From JABDMH01 sp965223105 (GTDB taxonomy: Bacteria; Bacteroidota; Bacteroidia; Chitinophagales; Saprospiraceae): a DNA stretch of 64,000 nt. The position numbers were made by a program, and so were the translations under genes. Positions 18,517 through 26,925 of this stretch are shown here, one piece after another. The DNA lies in contig OZ244987.1 of assembly GCA_965223105.1 (NCBI GenBank), positions 1,116,001 to 1,180,000 of the forward strand, in the 5' to 3' direction. Every line of letters starts with the position of its first letter. Positions within the stretch are counted from its first letter, which is position 1. The notes below the pieces were generated by a model that was not told the origin of the DNA, did no database searches, and worked only from the letters and a program-made list of their open reading frames with translations.

Positions 18517-19108
18517 GTGAAGAATTTTGATTTTATGACATAAAATTTGCGGAGAGCTCTTTCACGAATTCCCCTCTAATAAGCAGAGGTAGAACTTCTC
18601 GTAAACAATACGCGGGGGTCCTAAACTAAGCTGTTATGGGTTTCTTAATTTGATTTGAACGGCCACTTTCCTGCTGTGAGACATTCTAATTTCGCTGTGA
18701 AGTGATCGAAGTATAATTTGAAAAAAACGGATGCTGGAAGGATTCAAAGAATTGCAAAATAATTGTCGTAATAGTAGGGATATGTAATCTAAAGCACCCT
18801 AATTTTGCCACTGATGTAAAATCAAGACTAGTCTACTTTTAAATTCATAAAGTCTAAATGCAGATCATTTGATTGTCAATTTCAGATTATCCCTGATATT
18901 GATCGTCTTTTTCATGGGGTCAATAGCTTTTCACCTTCGAATCTTTGGTTTTACAGTGAAGCCATCACTGAGTTCCCAGGGTGCTTTCATACCGAAAATC
19001 GAATTCTCTGGAATTTTGGATGTGATTGTACTTATTATGTTAAAGTATTTTTGTTGTTAAGAGAAATGATCCCTATATTCTGGCCATCAAAACGAAAAAC
19101 AGAGCATT
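18517..19108. other. 592-bp divergent intergenic region upstream of susC
   Basis: The region is AT-rich and carries the control sequences for the susC operon (minus) and for the small gene at 19109 (plus). An imperfect hairpin (CCTCT...AGAGG) lies at about 18573-18589. A weak plus-strand open frame at 18869-19060 starts with TTG, resembles nothing I know and is not annotated. Confidence 0.5.
19025..19053 (+). promoter_or_regulatory. Possible Bacteroidota-type promoter for the 95-residue gene
   Basis: TATTTTTG at 19046-19053 fits the phylum's -7 consensus TAnnTTTG. ATTG at 19025 is a weak -33 box with 17-bp spacing. The start codon lies 55 bp downstream. Single motif matches of this kind are common in AT-rich DNA. 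Confidence 0.4.
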
Positions 19109-19396
19109 ATGGAAATTTTACCATTGATCATTCAGTTGATTAGTGGAGCCGCAGGTGGTAACCTAGCTGGTTCACTAATGAAGAAGTTTTCACTAGGTAC
19201 GTTGGGCAATTCATTGGCAGGTATTCTTGGTGGTGGATTGGGAGGGCAACTACTCGATTTGGCCGGAATGGCCATGGGAGAAGGAGGCCTGGATGTCGGA
19301 AGCATCTTAGCCAGCATTGCTGGAGGTGGAGTTGGTGGAGGTGCTTTGATGGCCATTATTGGCTTGATCAAGAATGCCATGGCTGGGAATAAATGA
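19109..19396 (+). CDS. Small glycine-rich membrane protein
   Basis: The 95-residue protein is almost wholly hydrophobic and very rich in Gly, Ala and Leu. Its regularly spaced glycines (GGGLGGQLLDLAGMAMG, IAGGGVGGGALMAIIG) suggest glycine-zipper helices packing in a membrane, in two or three segments. There is no signal peptidase site and no known catalytic motif. Similar short Gly-rich proteins are common, unnamed genes in Bacteroidota. The reverse strand is also open here (19132-19431), but that product is a proline-rich shadow. Confidence 0.65.
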   Translation: MEILPLIIQLISGAAGGNLAGSLMKKFSLGTLGNSLAGILGGGLGGQLLDLAGMAMGEGGLDVGSILASIAGGGVGGGALMAIIGLIKNAMAGNK

Positions 19397-19495
19397 TCAC
19401 GTGAAGCGTCAAGCCCGAAGCTTGATGACAATAGAACTGCGGCTTATACCGGATGCTGGGGCATCTTTCGGCCAGAGCCATTTTTGGTAGGTCAC

Positions 19496-19963
19496 TTAAG
19501 GCAACCTCGCCAAAATAGATTCAATCTCGAGAAAACAGTTTCTTAGGAACATGGGAAGGCGTTGATATTCTCCTCCCATCGTCCATTGCCTTTCAAGGCC
19601 GTTGATCTTAACAATAAGAAGCACCTCATCTGCTGCTGGATTCCCGGGATCACCAAAGTCATCGCAAGATGTGGCAAACAGTAGATCTGGAATAAATCTT
19701 GGCAGTTGCTGAGCATAAAAAAATGACTGATCGTTTAGGGGAAGGGTTGAAAAGCGATAAGAACGCCTGGTTGAGATCATTTTCTCCCTGTCCCGGTAAA
19801 TGGACCAGGGCGTCAGTTTAAATAAACGGACACAATCTCCTTCACATCGACGATAAACTTTACCAAATATGATATGGTCAAAGTCCATGAAAGGATTTTC
19901 TTCAAAAGGTTTTGTACATCCTATCAGGATGGCTAAGATCCATAAATAGGATACTGTCCTCAT
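19496..19963 (-). CDS. Putative lipoprotein of unknown function
   Basis: The 155-residue protein begins with a short lipoprotein signal (YLWILAILIGCTKPFEENPF). The mature part has paired Cys residues (RRCEGDCVRLFKL; later TSCDD and RNCFLE). The pattern FDHIIFGKVYxxC...C resembles small cell-envelope proteins seen singly in Bacteroidota genomes, possibly a metal- or carbohydrate-binding beta fold, but I cannot name it. It is a lone gene, divergent from the following T9SS protein. Confidence 0.6.
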   Translation of the reverse strand: MRTVSYLWILAILIGCTKPFEENPFMDFDHIIFGKVYRRCEGDCVRLFKLTPWSIYRDREKMISTRRSYRFSTLPLNDQSFFYAQQLPRFIPDLLFATSCDDFGDPGNPAADEVLLIVKINGLERQWTMGGEYQRLPMFLRNCFLEIESILARLP

Positions 19964-20117
19964 ATCTGGTCAAGACGAGTCTCTTTTGTGCAATCGTTTG
20001 CTGCATGAGCTTAACGAACTGTTAAATTGTGTGTCGTATCAGTCCCTCATCCCTTAGGAATACCATTATTACACCCAAGAGTGAATTTTTTTAACGATCT
20101 TTTGGCACCAAAAATTA

Positions 20118-21152
20118 ATGCATATGAACAGAGCACTTTACACCCTTTTACTGGTCACAGTTGTTGCTGTGCTATTTGGTCAGGTCAGACAATTAGATCC
20201 TACTCCTTTGGCACCTACCATTTCGGAACGTCATGGTGTGCTATTTGATGCTGCCAGATCAGTTGCCGATACACCTATCGTGTACTTTCCCACCTGGGAG
20301 GATGCTTGTAGTGAATCTTTAAACTTTTATGGCATCACGAATAACTGGGGTTTTGTCTCGGGCATGAATGAGTTTATGGACTTGGCCAAAGCACAGAGAC
20401 TTGAATTTACGGATGGTGATTCTTACAAGATTTTAGGTGGTCTGGCATATTTTTCTTTGGCTTCGATAGTTGACAATGGCATGCTAAAAATGGATTTCTA
20501 TGCTGAAGATGCCATCAATGGTGGGCCGGGAGAGTTGCTTGCTTCGAGTATGCCGATCAGTGTTTCTGATATTGTGGAACCCGATACTTTTATCCGAGCG
20601 ACTTTCTTTGTCATCCCACCGGAATCCCGCCCTAATCACAATGAACCCGAGTTTTATGCGAGTGTCGATTTATCAGCACTTTATGCTACCGCTGACACTG
20701 TGGCTTTATTTCAAACCGAGATTGAGGCCAATTGTGGCGATGGCACCAACACATTTGAGCGGGTCGTGGCAAACAATGGTGATACAGTTTGGGTAGATAT
20801 CATGACCACCTGGTCCATAAATGCGGACTTTGCCTTGGCGGCTATTGTGGAATTTGATCCATTGGCCAGTGACGAGGCATTTGTGAAGAGAGATGGCTTG
20901 ATTTTGTACCCAGCTACCCCTAATCCCGCACAAGATCTAACCATACTCCATTTTGAATTGGAAAATCCGTCAGCCGTGAGAATCGATGTGTTCGATTCAC
21001 AAGGAAAACTCATACAACAATTTGATGAGGACACCCTTCTCCGTGGAAGACACATCAGGGAGATTCCACTGACTACATTAGCACCAGGTACTTATTACTA
21101 CGTCCTAACCACTGACAAAGGAAGTATAGCCAGTCGATTTATTCGACAATAG
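20118..21152 (+). CDS. Secreted protein with T9SS type A sorting domain
   Basis: The 344-residue protein has a signal peptide (ALYTLLLVTVVAVLFGQ). A beta-rich N-terminal region (about 45-255) may be a jelly-roll or adhesion-type domain but shows no catalytic motif. The C-terminal 75 residues are a type A T9SS sorting domain (LYPATPNPAQDLTILHFEL ... GTYYYVLTTDKGSIASRF). It should be exported through the type IX system and either released or attached to the surface. A strong terminator follows. The two start codons at 20118 and 20124 are equally good. Confidence 0.78.
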   Translation: MHMNRALYTLLLVTVVAVLFGQVRQLDPTPLAPTISERHGVLFDAARSVADTPIVYFPTWEDACSESLNFYGITNNWGFVSGMNEFMDLAKAQRLEFTDGDSYKILGGLAYFSLASIVDNGMLKMDFYAEDAINGGPGELLASSMPISVSDIVEPDTFIRATFFVIPPESRPNHNEPEFYASVDLSALYATADTVALFQTEIEANCGDGTNTFERVVANNGDTVWVDIMTTWSINADFALAAIVEFDPLASDEAFVKRDGLILYPATPNPAQDLTILHFELENPSAVRIDVFDSQGKLIQQFDEDTLLRGRHIREIPLTTLAPGTYYYVLTTDKGSIASRFIRQ

Positions 21153-21179
21153 CGCAATTTTTGGAAGTGCGATCAAGTA

Positions 21180-21215
21180 GGTCAGCTTTAATCATAAGCT
21201 GACCACTTTTTTTTT
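21180..21215 (+). terminator. Rho-independent terminator after the T9SS protein
   Basis: A nine-base-pair stem GGTCAGCTT...AAGCTGACC with a 7-nt loop is followed by AC and a run of nine T. Confidence 0.9.
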
Positions 21216-21264
21216 GGAGAAATTGGTAGCTTAGATTTTATTGAGATTGAAAAAGAACATTGTT

Positions 21265-21864
21265 ATGAAAAATATTGCTCTTCTGGCCTTCTGCATGGTT
21301 TTAATTGCCCATTCTACATTTGGTCAAGGATCTGATGCGTTGAAATCCATCTTTAACGGAAAAGATTTTGAGGGCTGGGTCCTGCCCGATGACAATCTCT
21401 GGTGGAAAGTGGAAGGTGGCGTTTTGGTGGCCAAAAGTGGCCCAGAACAGAAAGGGTCAATCCTCTGGACCAGTGCTCATTACCGTGATTTCATTTTTCA
21501 AGCAGACTTTAAGATGGGAGATGGTACTGTTGACTCCGGTATTTTCATGAGAAAGGATCACGATCAGATCCAAATTGGACAGTCTGGGTCCTTGAAAAGA
21601 GACATGACCTGCTCACCCTATATCCCTGGTAAAGGTTACCCAGTGGAAGCCAATGGCGTTGCTGATTTATTGGATGAAAAAGGCTGGAATACCATAAAAA
21701 TCAAAGCCGTTGGAAATACCTACACGACCTGGCTGAATGGTCAAGAGGTGATGGAATACGTTTCTGAGACTGCAGTAGATGAAGGTCCAATTGGAATTCA
21801 GCTGCATCCAAATCGCGAGATGAGTATCGAATATCGAAACATTCTAGTGGCAGAGGTAAATTAA
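21265..21864 (+). CDS. DUF1080 (3-keto-disaccharide hydrolase-like) secreted protein
   Basis: The protein has about 199 residues, with a signal peptide (NIALLAFCMVLIAHSTFG), then the DUF1080 jelly-roll: SIFNGKDFEGWVLPDDNLWWKVEGG, DFKMGDGTVDSGIFMRKD and the closing GPIGIQLHPNREMSIEYRNI. The fold is concanavalin-like and is found in enzymes and carbohydrate-binding modules that act on keto-sugars and glycosides. I use the ATG at 21265; the TTG at 21241 only adds eight charged residues. It is the nearest plus-strand gene to the sugar-acid operon that follows on the other strand, which suggests a part in carbohydrate breakdown. Confidence 0.85.
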   Translation: MKNIALLAFCMVLIAHSTFGQGSDALKSIFNGKDFEGWVLPDDNLWWKVEGGVLVAKSGPEQKGSILWTSAHYRDFIFQADFKMGDGTVDSGIFMRKDHDQIQIGQSGSLKRDMTCSPYIPGKGYPVEANGVADLLDEKGWNTIKIKAVGNTYTTWLNGQEVMEYVSETAVDEGPIGIQLHPNREMSIEYRNILVAEVN

Positions 21865-22298
21865 TTTTATACGTACAAGGTCACTCGGAAAAGGTGACAT
21901 CTCTTTAACTTTAGTGTCAACCGTTGATAGGTGGTCCTTTAGATCGATGGTAGATACAGCCTGCTCTATTTACCTCACTTTCACCGGAGACTGTGTCTCC
22001 GGCTCTAGGATTGTCAGCCCTTCAGGCTGGTTCTTCCTTTGTGGAAAATTCTCCCAAGGCTAAAAGCCTGTCACTCCTTCACTTGGGGCATCGGCCCTGG
22101 TAATGAACGCAAGCACTATGCAGACTGTAGGCCACAACTCATTTTTACCAAGAACGAGCTGTTGCAAAGATGCCGGTCCTTCAAATCGAGAGGCAGACTT
22201 ACAGCCTGCTCTGCAGGATACATGGATCCAGCAAGTGAGTCGGCAAGTAGCAGGCGGAGCGTTTTAGATCTTTTTATATGAAGGACTAGATCAGAGGG
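21865..22298. repeat. 434-bp intergenic region with REP-like hairpins
   Basis: No credible gene is present. A cluster of short GC-rich inverted repeats lies at about 21988-22070: CCGGAGAC-TG-TGTCTCCGG, then CAGCC-CTTCA-GGCTG, then AAGGCT-AAA-AGCCT. Successive palindromes of this form resemble repetitive extragenic palindromes. None is followed by a T-run, so they are unlikely to be simple terminators. Whether they recur elsewhere in the genome cannot be seen here. Confidence 0.45.
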
Positions 22299-23324
22299 CT
22301 ATTGGCCGAGCTCTTCAAACCACCATCTAATCCCTGGATCGTCGACTGTACCATTCCCTCCCAGATTGTAGCGAATGGGATAACCATCCGCAAGACCCTG
22401 ACACCATAGATTGGCGTGAAGATGGACCCAAAGGCCTGGCCGCTTCTTGGCCTCTCGAATTTCCTGCAAGTGAATGTGCTTGCCCTTCATAGGATATACT
22501 CCAGGAGGAGTAAATCTCTTGGTCCACCCTCCGAAGATTTCCACATTGATCATTGGCTTATTGATTACCCCCTGAGATTGGTAATAATCATAATGCCAAC
22601 CACTGTGATGATCAACTTCGACATCCTTTCCATAAGTGTCAAAAAGAAGGACATCCACCCATGGTGACCTACCAATAACCACATTCGAGCTGTCGTGGTA
22701 TCCTCCTCCGCCCACTATACGATGTGGATCAATCTGCTTCACCTCTTTGCATAAGTCTATGATTCTCTGTGGATTGTTGAAGTCAAATGGTGTAAACTTT
22801 TGGTAATGAAATGAATTCTGTTCGTTGGCAATATTGATGATTACATTGCGGTAGGGTCGAAGGATCTTGGCTACTGTCTTGGTGGCTTGTACTACGCTTT
22901 TTGCCGTTTGCAGGTGGCGGTTTCTCCTTTGATCGGACATGACCCGTTGATAAAAGATTCCCACAATGACCACGATGTCTCGTTCTGCACATGCTTCTAT
23001 AATTTTTGTCAGACGCTGCTTATGGTGACTATCCAGCATAGTGCCATCGGGATTGAAAGGATCACTGTATCCACCACTCGATCCCTGTAGGTAGATCGAA
23101 ATACAACGCAACCCATAGTCTTTATAATTATCCAGTTGATTAATTAACTGCAATGTGAGGCTGTCATGCTGCGTTGCACTAGCTACTCGAATTCCCCACA
23201 TCTCTATGGGTACTTGGTCTAAGGTAAAAGTGTGCCCATCTAGAGAAAGCGTCTGAGCTTGCGTAATCAAGTTGACAAATAAGCAGATTCCGGGTATGAG
23301 CTTCAGACCCTTAAATTTTTGCAT
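22299..23324 (-). CDS. Secreted GH5-like TIM-barrel hydrolase, candidate for releasing the sugar used by this operon
   Basis: The 341-residue protein has a signal peptide (ending ITQAQTLSLDG) and one (beta/alpha)8 barrel. It shows two plausible catalytic carboxylates at clan GH-A positions: Glu168 in VIINIANEQNS after beta-4 and Glu262 in MINVEIFGG on beta-7. LDSHHKQRLTKIIEACAERDIVVIVG supplies the beta-3 region. It most resembles GH5/cellulase-type proteins, but I cannot assign a family. It is encoded 7 bp after the ApnO-like gene in the RuBisCO-like protein operon. A role in freeing apiose or opening its lactone is inferred from position only. Confidence 0.72.
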   Translation of the reverse strand: MQKFKGLKLIPGICLFVNLITQAQTLSLDGHTFTLDQVPIEMWGIRVASATQHDSLTLQLINQLDNYKDYGLRCISIYLQGSSGGYSDPFNPDGTMLDSHHKQRLTKIIEACAERDIVVIVGIFYQRVMSDQRRNRHLQTAKSVVQATKTVAKILRPYRNVIINIANEQNSFHYQKFTPFDFNNPQRIIDLCKEVKQIDPHRIVGGGGYHDSSNVVIGRSPWVDVLLFDTYGKDVEVDHHSGWHYDYYQSQGVINKPMINVEIFGGWTKRFTPPGVYPMKGKHIHLQEIREAKKRPGLWVHLHANLWCQGLADGYPIRYNLGGNGTVDDPGIRWWFEELGQ

Positions 23325-23331
23325 CGGTATC

Positions 23332-24162
23332 TTAGGTAATGGCTTTGATTTGATCCCTTACGCTTTCAGGTTCAAAGATTTCCATCCAATCCTCCTTAAA
23401 GAGGATCGGTTTGCCAATTTCGATGGCTTTCATTGCGGCATCAGAAAACTGTCCTCCCGGCAATTGCTCAAACAATAAGGCCAGTTCAATATTAATATGT
23501 CCCAGAAAGAAATCGTAGACTGCTTCTTTGGGTACCCCCAGTTCGACCACGCGATCGACAGCTTCTTTCATGACGGTTACCATGGCTGCTCCGAAAGTTT
23601 CCGAAAGCGCCGGCTCTAGTATTCCCATTTGTTCTATGGTGATTCGGTGGGATCGAATAACGGGGGCATAGATATTCTGGGCAAGTCTTTCTCCCATGGT
23701 ATAGTGGTCTTCAGTACCCTGAATCAGGGCACAAACGATGGACTGCCGGGCGGCGATCCCTCCAAAATAATCAAAATGTGATTCCTCATCTGCTTCCCAA
23801 TTGAAGACACTGGGGTGCGATGGGTGACTGGCGAAATAACCGATATCTTCGCGCTCATATAGATGGCCAGCCAGCGGAGCGGCAGGATCTAGGGTAATTC
23901 CCAAAGAACCTGCTTTCATATTCGGTACATGGGCACTAGTGACAGCCTTGATGGCGATATCTGGCACCGCAAAGATGACCATATCAGCAGTAGGAATGAC
24001 ATCTGCAGCTTTGGAAGGAGCAACACCCTTTTCAGCCATTCTCTTAATGCCTGAGGGGTCAATCTCCAAGTAAGAAACGCGGTATTCTGGTACGACTTTA
24101 AGATTGTCTGTGAGCCGGCACCCCATTTTGCCGCCAGCACCGATGAGTACTACATTTTTCAT
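23332..24162 (-). CDS. apnO: D-apionate oxidoisomerase-like dehydrogenase (ApnO type)
   Basis: The 276-residue protein has an N-terminal Rossmann fold with VVLIGAGGKMGCRL for NAD(P), AVPDIAIKAV and GSLGITLDPAAP. An all-helical phosphogluconate-dehydrogenase-like C-terminal domain contains GILEPALSETFGAAMV and VPKEAVYDFFLGH. This architecture matches D-apionate oxidoisomerase, which converts D-apionate to 3-oxo-isoapionate. It is next to a DUF1537 kinase (9-bp gap) and a RuBisCO-like protein, the neighbours reported for ApnO. The substrate is inferred from this trio rather than from specific residues. Confidence 0.8.
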   Translation of the reverse strand: MKNVVLIGAGGKMGCRLTDNLKVVPEYRVSYLEIDPSGIKRMAEKGVAPSKAADVIPTADMVIFAVPDIAIKAVTSAHVPNMKAGSLGITLDPAAPLAGHLYEREDIGYFASHPSHPSVFNWEADEESHFDYFGGIAARQSIVCALIQGTEDHYTMGERLAQNIYAPVIRSHRITIEQMGILEPALSETFGAAMVTVMKEAVDRVVELGVPKEAVYDFFLGHINIELALLFEQLPGGQFSDAAMKAIEIGKPILFKEDWMEIFEPESVRDQIKAIT

Positions 24163-24171
24163 CTTATCGAA

Positions 24172-25503
24172 TTATTTTTCTGGATTGCAAATCTTGGCAA
24201 AGTAGTTTGCCTTTCCGTTTTGACCACCCTTAAGGGCGATTTCAAGCCCGTCAAAATATGCATTTTTTGAATGAGCAATACATAAGGGTGCACCGGGTGC
24301 AATAGGACAGAGCGTCTCAAGTGCATATATGTCCAATTGCCGGGCTACTTTCCCTGATGTGTCTCCTCCGACTATAACGGTGCGGAGATTTGGTTTTTTC
24401 GCAAGAATGACCTTTGCTATTTGCCCTAGTGATAGGCTAATATCTGATGGTCCTCGCTCAGGATCTACCAATATATCTGCAGCGGCAAGAGCAGTGTATA
24501 TTACTGAAGAATGTCCATTAGTAAGACTGGCTAGTGCTTCTTCAATGACTCGTGTCTGCTCTGTTTCAGGCTCTTTCAATAACGCCCTCACATCAATGGC
24601 TACTGGTCTTGCTCCCTCTTGAATAAATGTTTGAATTTGTTTTGCCGTGACCGGTGAACAGCTGCCGGAAATCACCAAAATTTGGTCGACGGATTTGCGG
24701 TAGGGTTTGACGATTGAATCTGGATGAAGGTGAGTGGCGAGTCCGTAGGAGATGCCCGACGATCCGACCAATAGCTGAGTATGATTTGCGTGCCAGCCTT
24801 CATAAAGGATTCTACCCACCGATCGAAGATGGTTGTTAGATAGGGTATCAAATAGGAGGAATCCGCCATCTGTTGGTTCTTTTTCTCGAAAGGCTTTCTC
24901 TAAGGTATCACCAGAATTAAGATCAAAGACATCAATGTGTGTAAACGTCCTTTGTGTCTGTCTGCTTAGATGAACTTCAATATCCGATTCATCCATAGGT
25001 GTAACTGGATGTTTTGCCATCACCGGATGACGATCCAGGCGATAGTTCTTCCCATCAAGACGAGCAAACAAATGGCCAAAGACCACAAAGCGATTCAAGA
25101 AAGGTGCACCAACAACGAGCGGAATGTATGAAGAGGGAAAATATTGATGGGCAAGTTCCGCAGCGATACCAATATTGCCGATTTCAACCGAAGAATCCAA
25201 GGTCGAGCAAATCTTGTAGTGGAAGAAATCAACTGGGATAGATGCCAGCGATTGGAAAATCTTGTGCAATTCGGGCTTCATCTGCTCCGGTGTCAGACTG
25301 CGTGCAATACCAGCTACTCCAAAAGCCCTCAGCTGCTTACCACCTAGTCCATGCTTAAAGGTAAAAGCCTCTACTTGAGCCTGATTTGGGGGTTCGAGAA
25401 AAAGAGCTGTAGGTATGCCGTGCAATGCTAGGGTTTCCATCACATCGGTCGATCCGGTGAAATCGTCACCGTAAAAACTCAACAGCCATTGATTTCTCTT
25501 CAT
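24172..25503 (-). CDS. oiaK: DUF1537 four-carbon acid sugar kinase family protein, probable 3-oxo-isoapionate kinase
   Basis: The 443-residue protein has both halves of the family. The N-terminal sugar-binding domain starts with LSFYGDDFTGSTDVMETLA. The C-terminal nucleotide-binding domain carries LVISGSCSPVTAKQIQ, VIVGGDTSGKVARQLDIYALE and PGAPLCIA. Members phosphorylate branched or four-carbon oxo-sugar acids. Next to ApnO and a RuBisCO-like protein the expected substrate is 3-oxo-isoapionate, giving the 4-phosphate for the RuBisCO-like enzyme. It starts 6 bp after that gene. Without this context 3-oxo-tetronate would also be possible. Confidence 0.83.
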   Translation of the reverse strand: MKRNQWLLSFYGDDFTGSTDVMETLALHGIPTALFLEPPNQAQVEAFTFKHGLGGKQLRAFGVAGIARSLTPEQMKPELHKIFQSLASIPVDFFHYKICSTLDSSVEIGNIGIAAELAHQYFPSSYIPLVVGAPFLNRFVVFGHLFARLDGKNYRLDRHPVMAKHPVTPMDESDIEVHLSRQTQRTFTHIDVFDLNSGDTLEKAFREKEPTDGGFLLFDTLSNNHLRSVGRILYEGWHANHTQLLVGSSGISYGLATHLHPDSIVKPYRKSVDQILVISGSCSPVTAKQIQTFIQEGARPVAIDVRALLKEPETEQTRVIEEALASLTNGHSSVIYTALAAADILVDPERGPSDISLSLGQIAKVILAKKPNLRTVIVGGDTSGKVARQLDIYALETLCPIAPGAPLCIAHSKNAYFDGLEIALKGGQNGKANYFAKICNPEK

Positions 25504-25509
25504 GGCAAT

Positions 25510-26754
25510 CTAAGCTTGAAAAAATTCCATGGCCTCATTCAGTTCCCGATGCCGGATGGCATGCTCCCTTAACGGTATGCCATTAACCGCTGCATCCCAG
25601 GCCTGTTTAATACTCAAAACGCCCGCCTTCATGCCTCCAGGATGAGCGGCAATTCCTCCACCACAGAGGTACATCACATCAGTACTTTGAATGGCTTCAT
25701 AGGTGTCAGGTACCTGACCGGCCCACTGGCCTGAAGACAGTACTGGCATGGGTCTCTTGGTTCCGAGAAATTCCTGGAGGCAGCACTTGATGGATTCGAT
25801 AACTGTAGCATCTTCTTCACAAAATTTATTACGGATACCATTGGTATGAATGTGATCAATGCCCACCAGCCGCCAAATTTTTTGATAGGCAGCAAATCCT
25901 ATACCCAGCACCGGAGAACGACTGAAAAGACCCCAGCCACAACGATGACCGTGGATGGGTAATTCACTGTACTTGAACAATTCTATAGCCGCACCAAGGC
26001 CCACCCAATTTATATTAATCATTATGCAGCTTCCTCCTTCATTGACGATCAGGTCATGGCTGCGTTTCATATGATCGATGTCACCGGTGATGTTGAAGGC
26101 ATACATGGGTTTATGACCCAGTCGATCTGACAAAGAGTTTATCACCTCCATCACGAGCTTAATTCTTTGTGCAAGAGGACAGTGAGGGGCATCGGCTTGC
26201 AATTCATCATCTTTGATGAAGTCCAATCCGGCTTCAAAGAGAGTCCTTACCTGATTTGCGGTGTCTTCCGGTGATAGTCCAACGCTTGGCTTGATGATGG
26301 TACCAATGAGCGGTTGATGTTGTTTTCCCAGGGTATCGCGTGTGCCCTCGATACCAAATCTGGGTCCGGGATATTTGGATTGATATTCCTGCGGAAGATC
26401 AATATCCAGCAACTTCAGACCGGAAAACGGTGCCAGTTCAAAAAGATTTCCTGCCACGGTTGAAACCAAAGCCGGCAGATTAACACCAATGTTCTCCAAG
26501 GGCCAAGCCAAAGTAAGATGAGCATGATGTATTACGCGCCCTGGCACTGTCTCGGCACCGGGTAGGGTGGGGTGGTTTACCGTGCCCATCTTTTCAATCG
26601 ACACGACCCTTGCCAGGTGTCTTTGTCTCAAGTCATCAGACTCACCTGGAGTTCTCACAAAGGTACCGCATGACTGTTCGCCTGCCATGATGGCTGCAGC
26701 CTGTGCTAATGGATACGCTGTTTCAATGAAATAAGTGGCCGTAATTTGATCCAT
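25510..26754 (-). CDS. RuBisCO-like protein, probable 3-oxo-isoapionate-4-phosphate decarboxylase or transcarboxylase/hydrolase
   Basis: The 414-residue protein has the RuBisCO large-subunit fold. GTIIKPSVGLS holds Lys155 (equivalent to RuBisCO Lys175). FIKDDE (180-184) holds the Lys181 that is carbamylated in RuBisCO, with the two metal-binding acids. LPIHGHRCGWG supplies the active-site His, HTNGIRNKF the loop-6 region, and GGGIAAHPGGMKAGV the phosphate site. Alignment of the wider active site departs from true RuBisCO, so CO2 fixation is unlikely. RuBisCO-like proteins beside ApnO and OiaK act on 3-oxo-isoapionate 4-phosphate (OiaX decarboxylase or OiaT transcarboxylase/hydrolase). I cannot tell which type this is. 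First gene of the operon. Confidence 0.88.
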   Translation of the reverse strand: MDQITATYFIETAYPLAQAAAIMAGEQSCGTFVRTPGESDDLRQRHLARVVSIEKMGTVNHPTLPGAETVPGRVIHHAHLTLAWPLENIGVNLPALVSTVAGNLFELAPFSGLKLLDIDLPQEYQSKYPGPRFGIEGTRDTLGKQHQPLIGTIIKPSVGLSPEDTANQVRTLFEAGLDFIKDDELQADAPHCPLAQRIKLVMEVINSLSDRLGHKPMYAFNITGDIDHMKRSHDLIVNEGGSCIMININWVGLGAAIELFKYSELPIHGHRCGWGLFSRSPVLGIGFAAYQKIWRLVGIDHIHTNGIRNKFCEEDATVIESIKCCLQEFLGTKRPMPVLSSGQWAGQVPDTYEAIQSTDVMYLCGGGIAAHPGGMKAGVLSIKQAWDAAVNGIPLREHAIRHRELNEAMEFFQA

Positions 26755-26925
26755 TATCCATTTTTACTTGTCATGATACTGATTTTTATTGGTGCATAAT
26801 TCTTTTTGATCGGGTGACCGCAATCTCAATTACAGAAATGTTATTTGATTATAATGGCACCATTCTCATGGGAAGGCCAATTGAGCTGAGTAATCTGAGC
26901 CAATAGTTTTAAATAGCCATGAGAT

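Noticed and set aside
19132..19431. Minus-strand proline-rich open frame
   Set aside because: It is the complement of the Gly-rich membrane protein gene; Gly codons read backwards give Pro.
25510..26754. True CO2-fixing RuBisCO
   Set aside because: The fold and metal motif are present, but the surrounding active-site loops differ from RuBisCO and the neighbours are sugar-acid genes, with no phosphoribulokinase.
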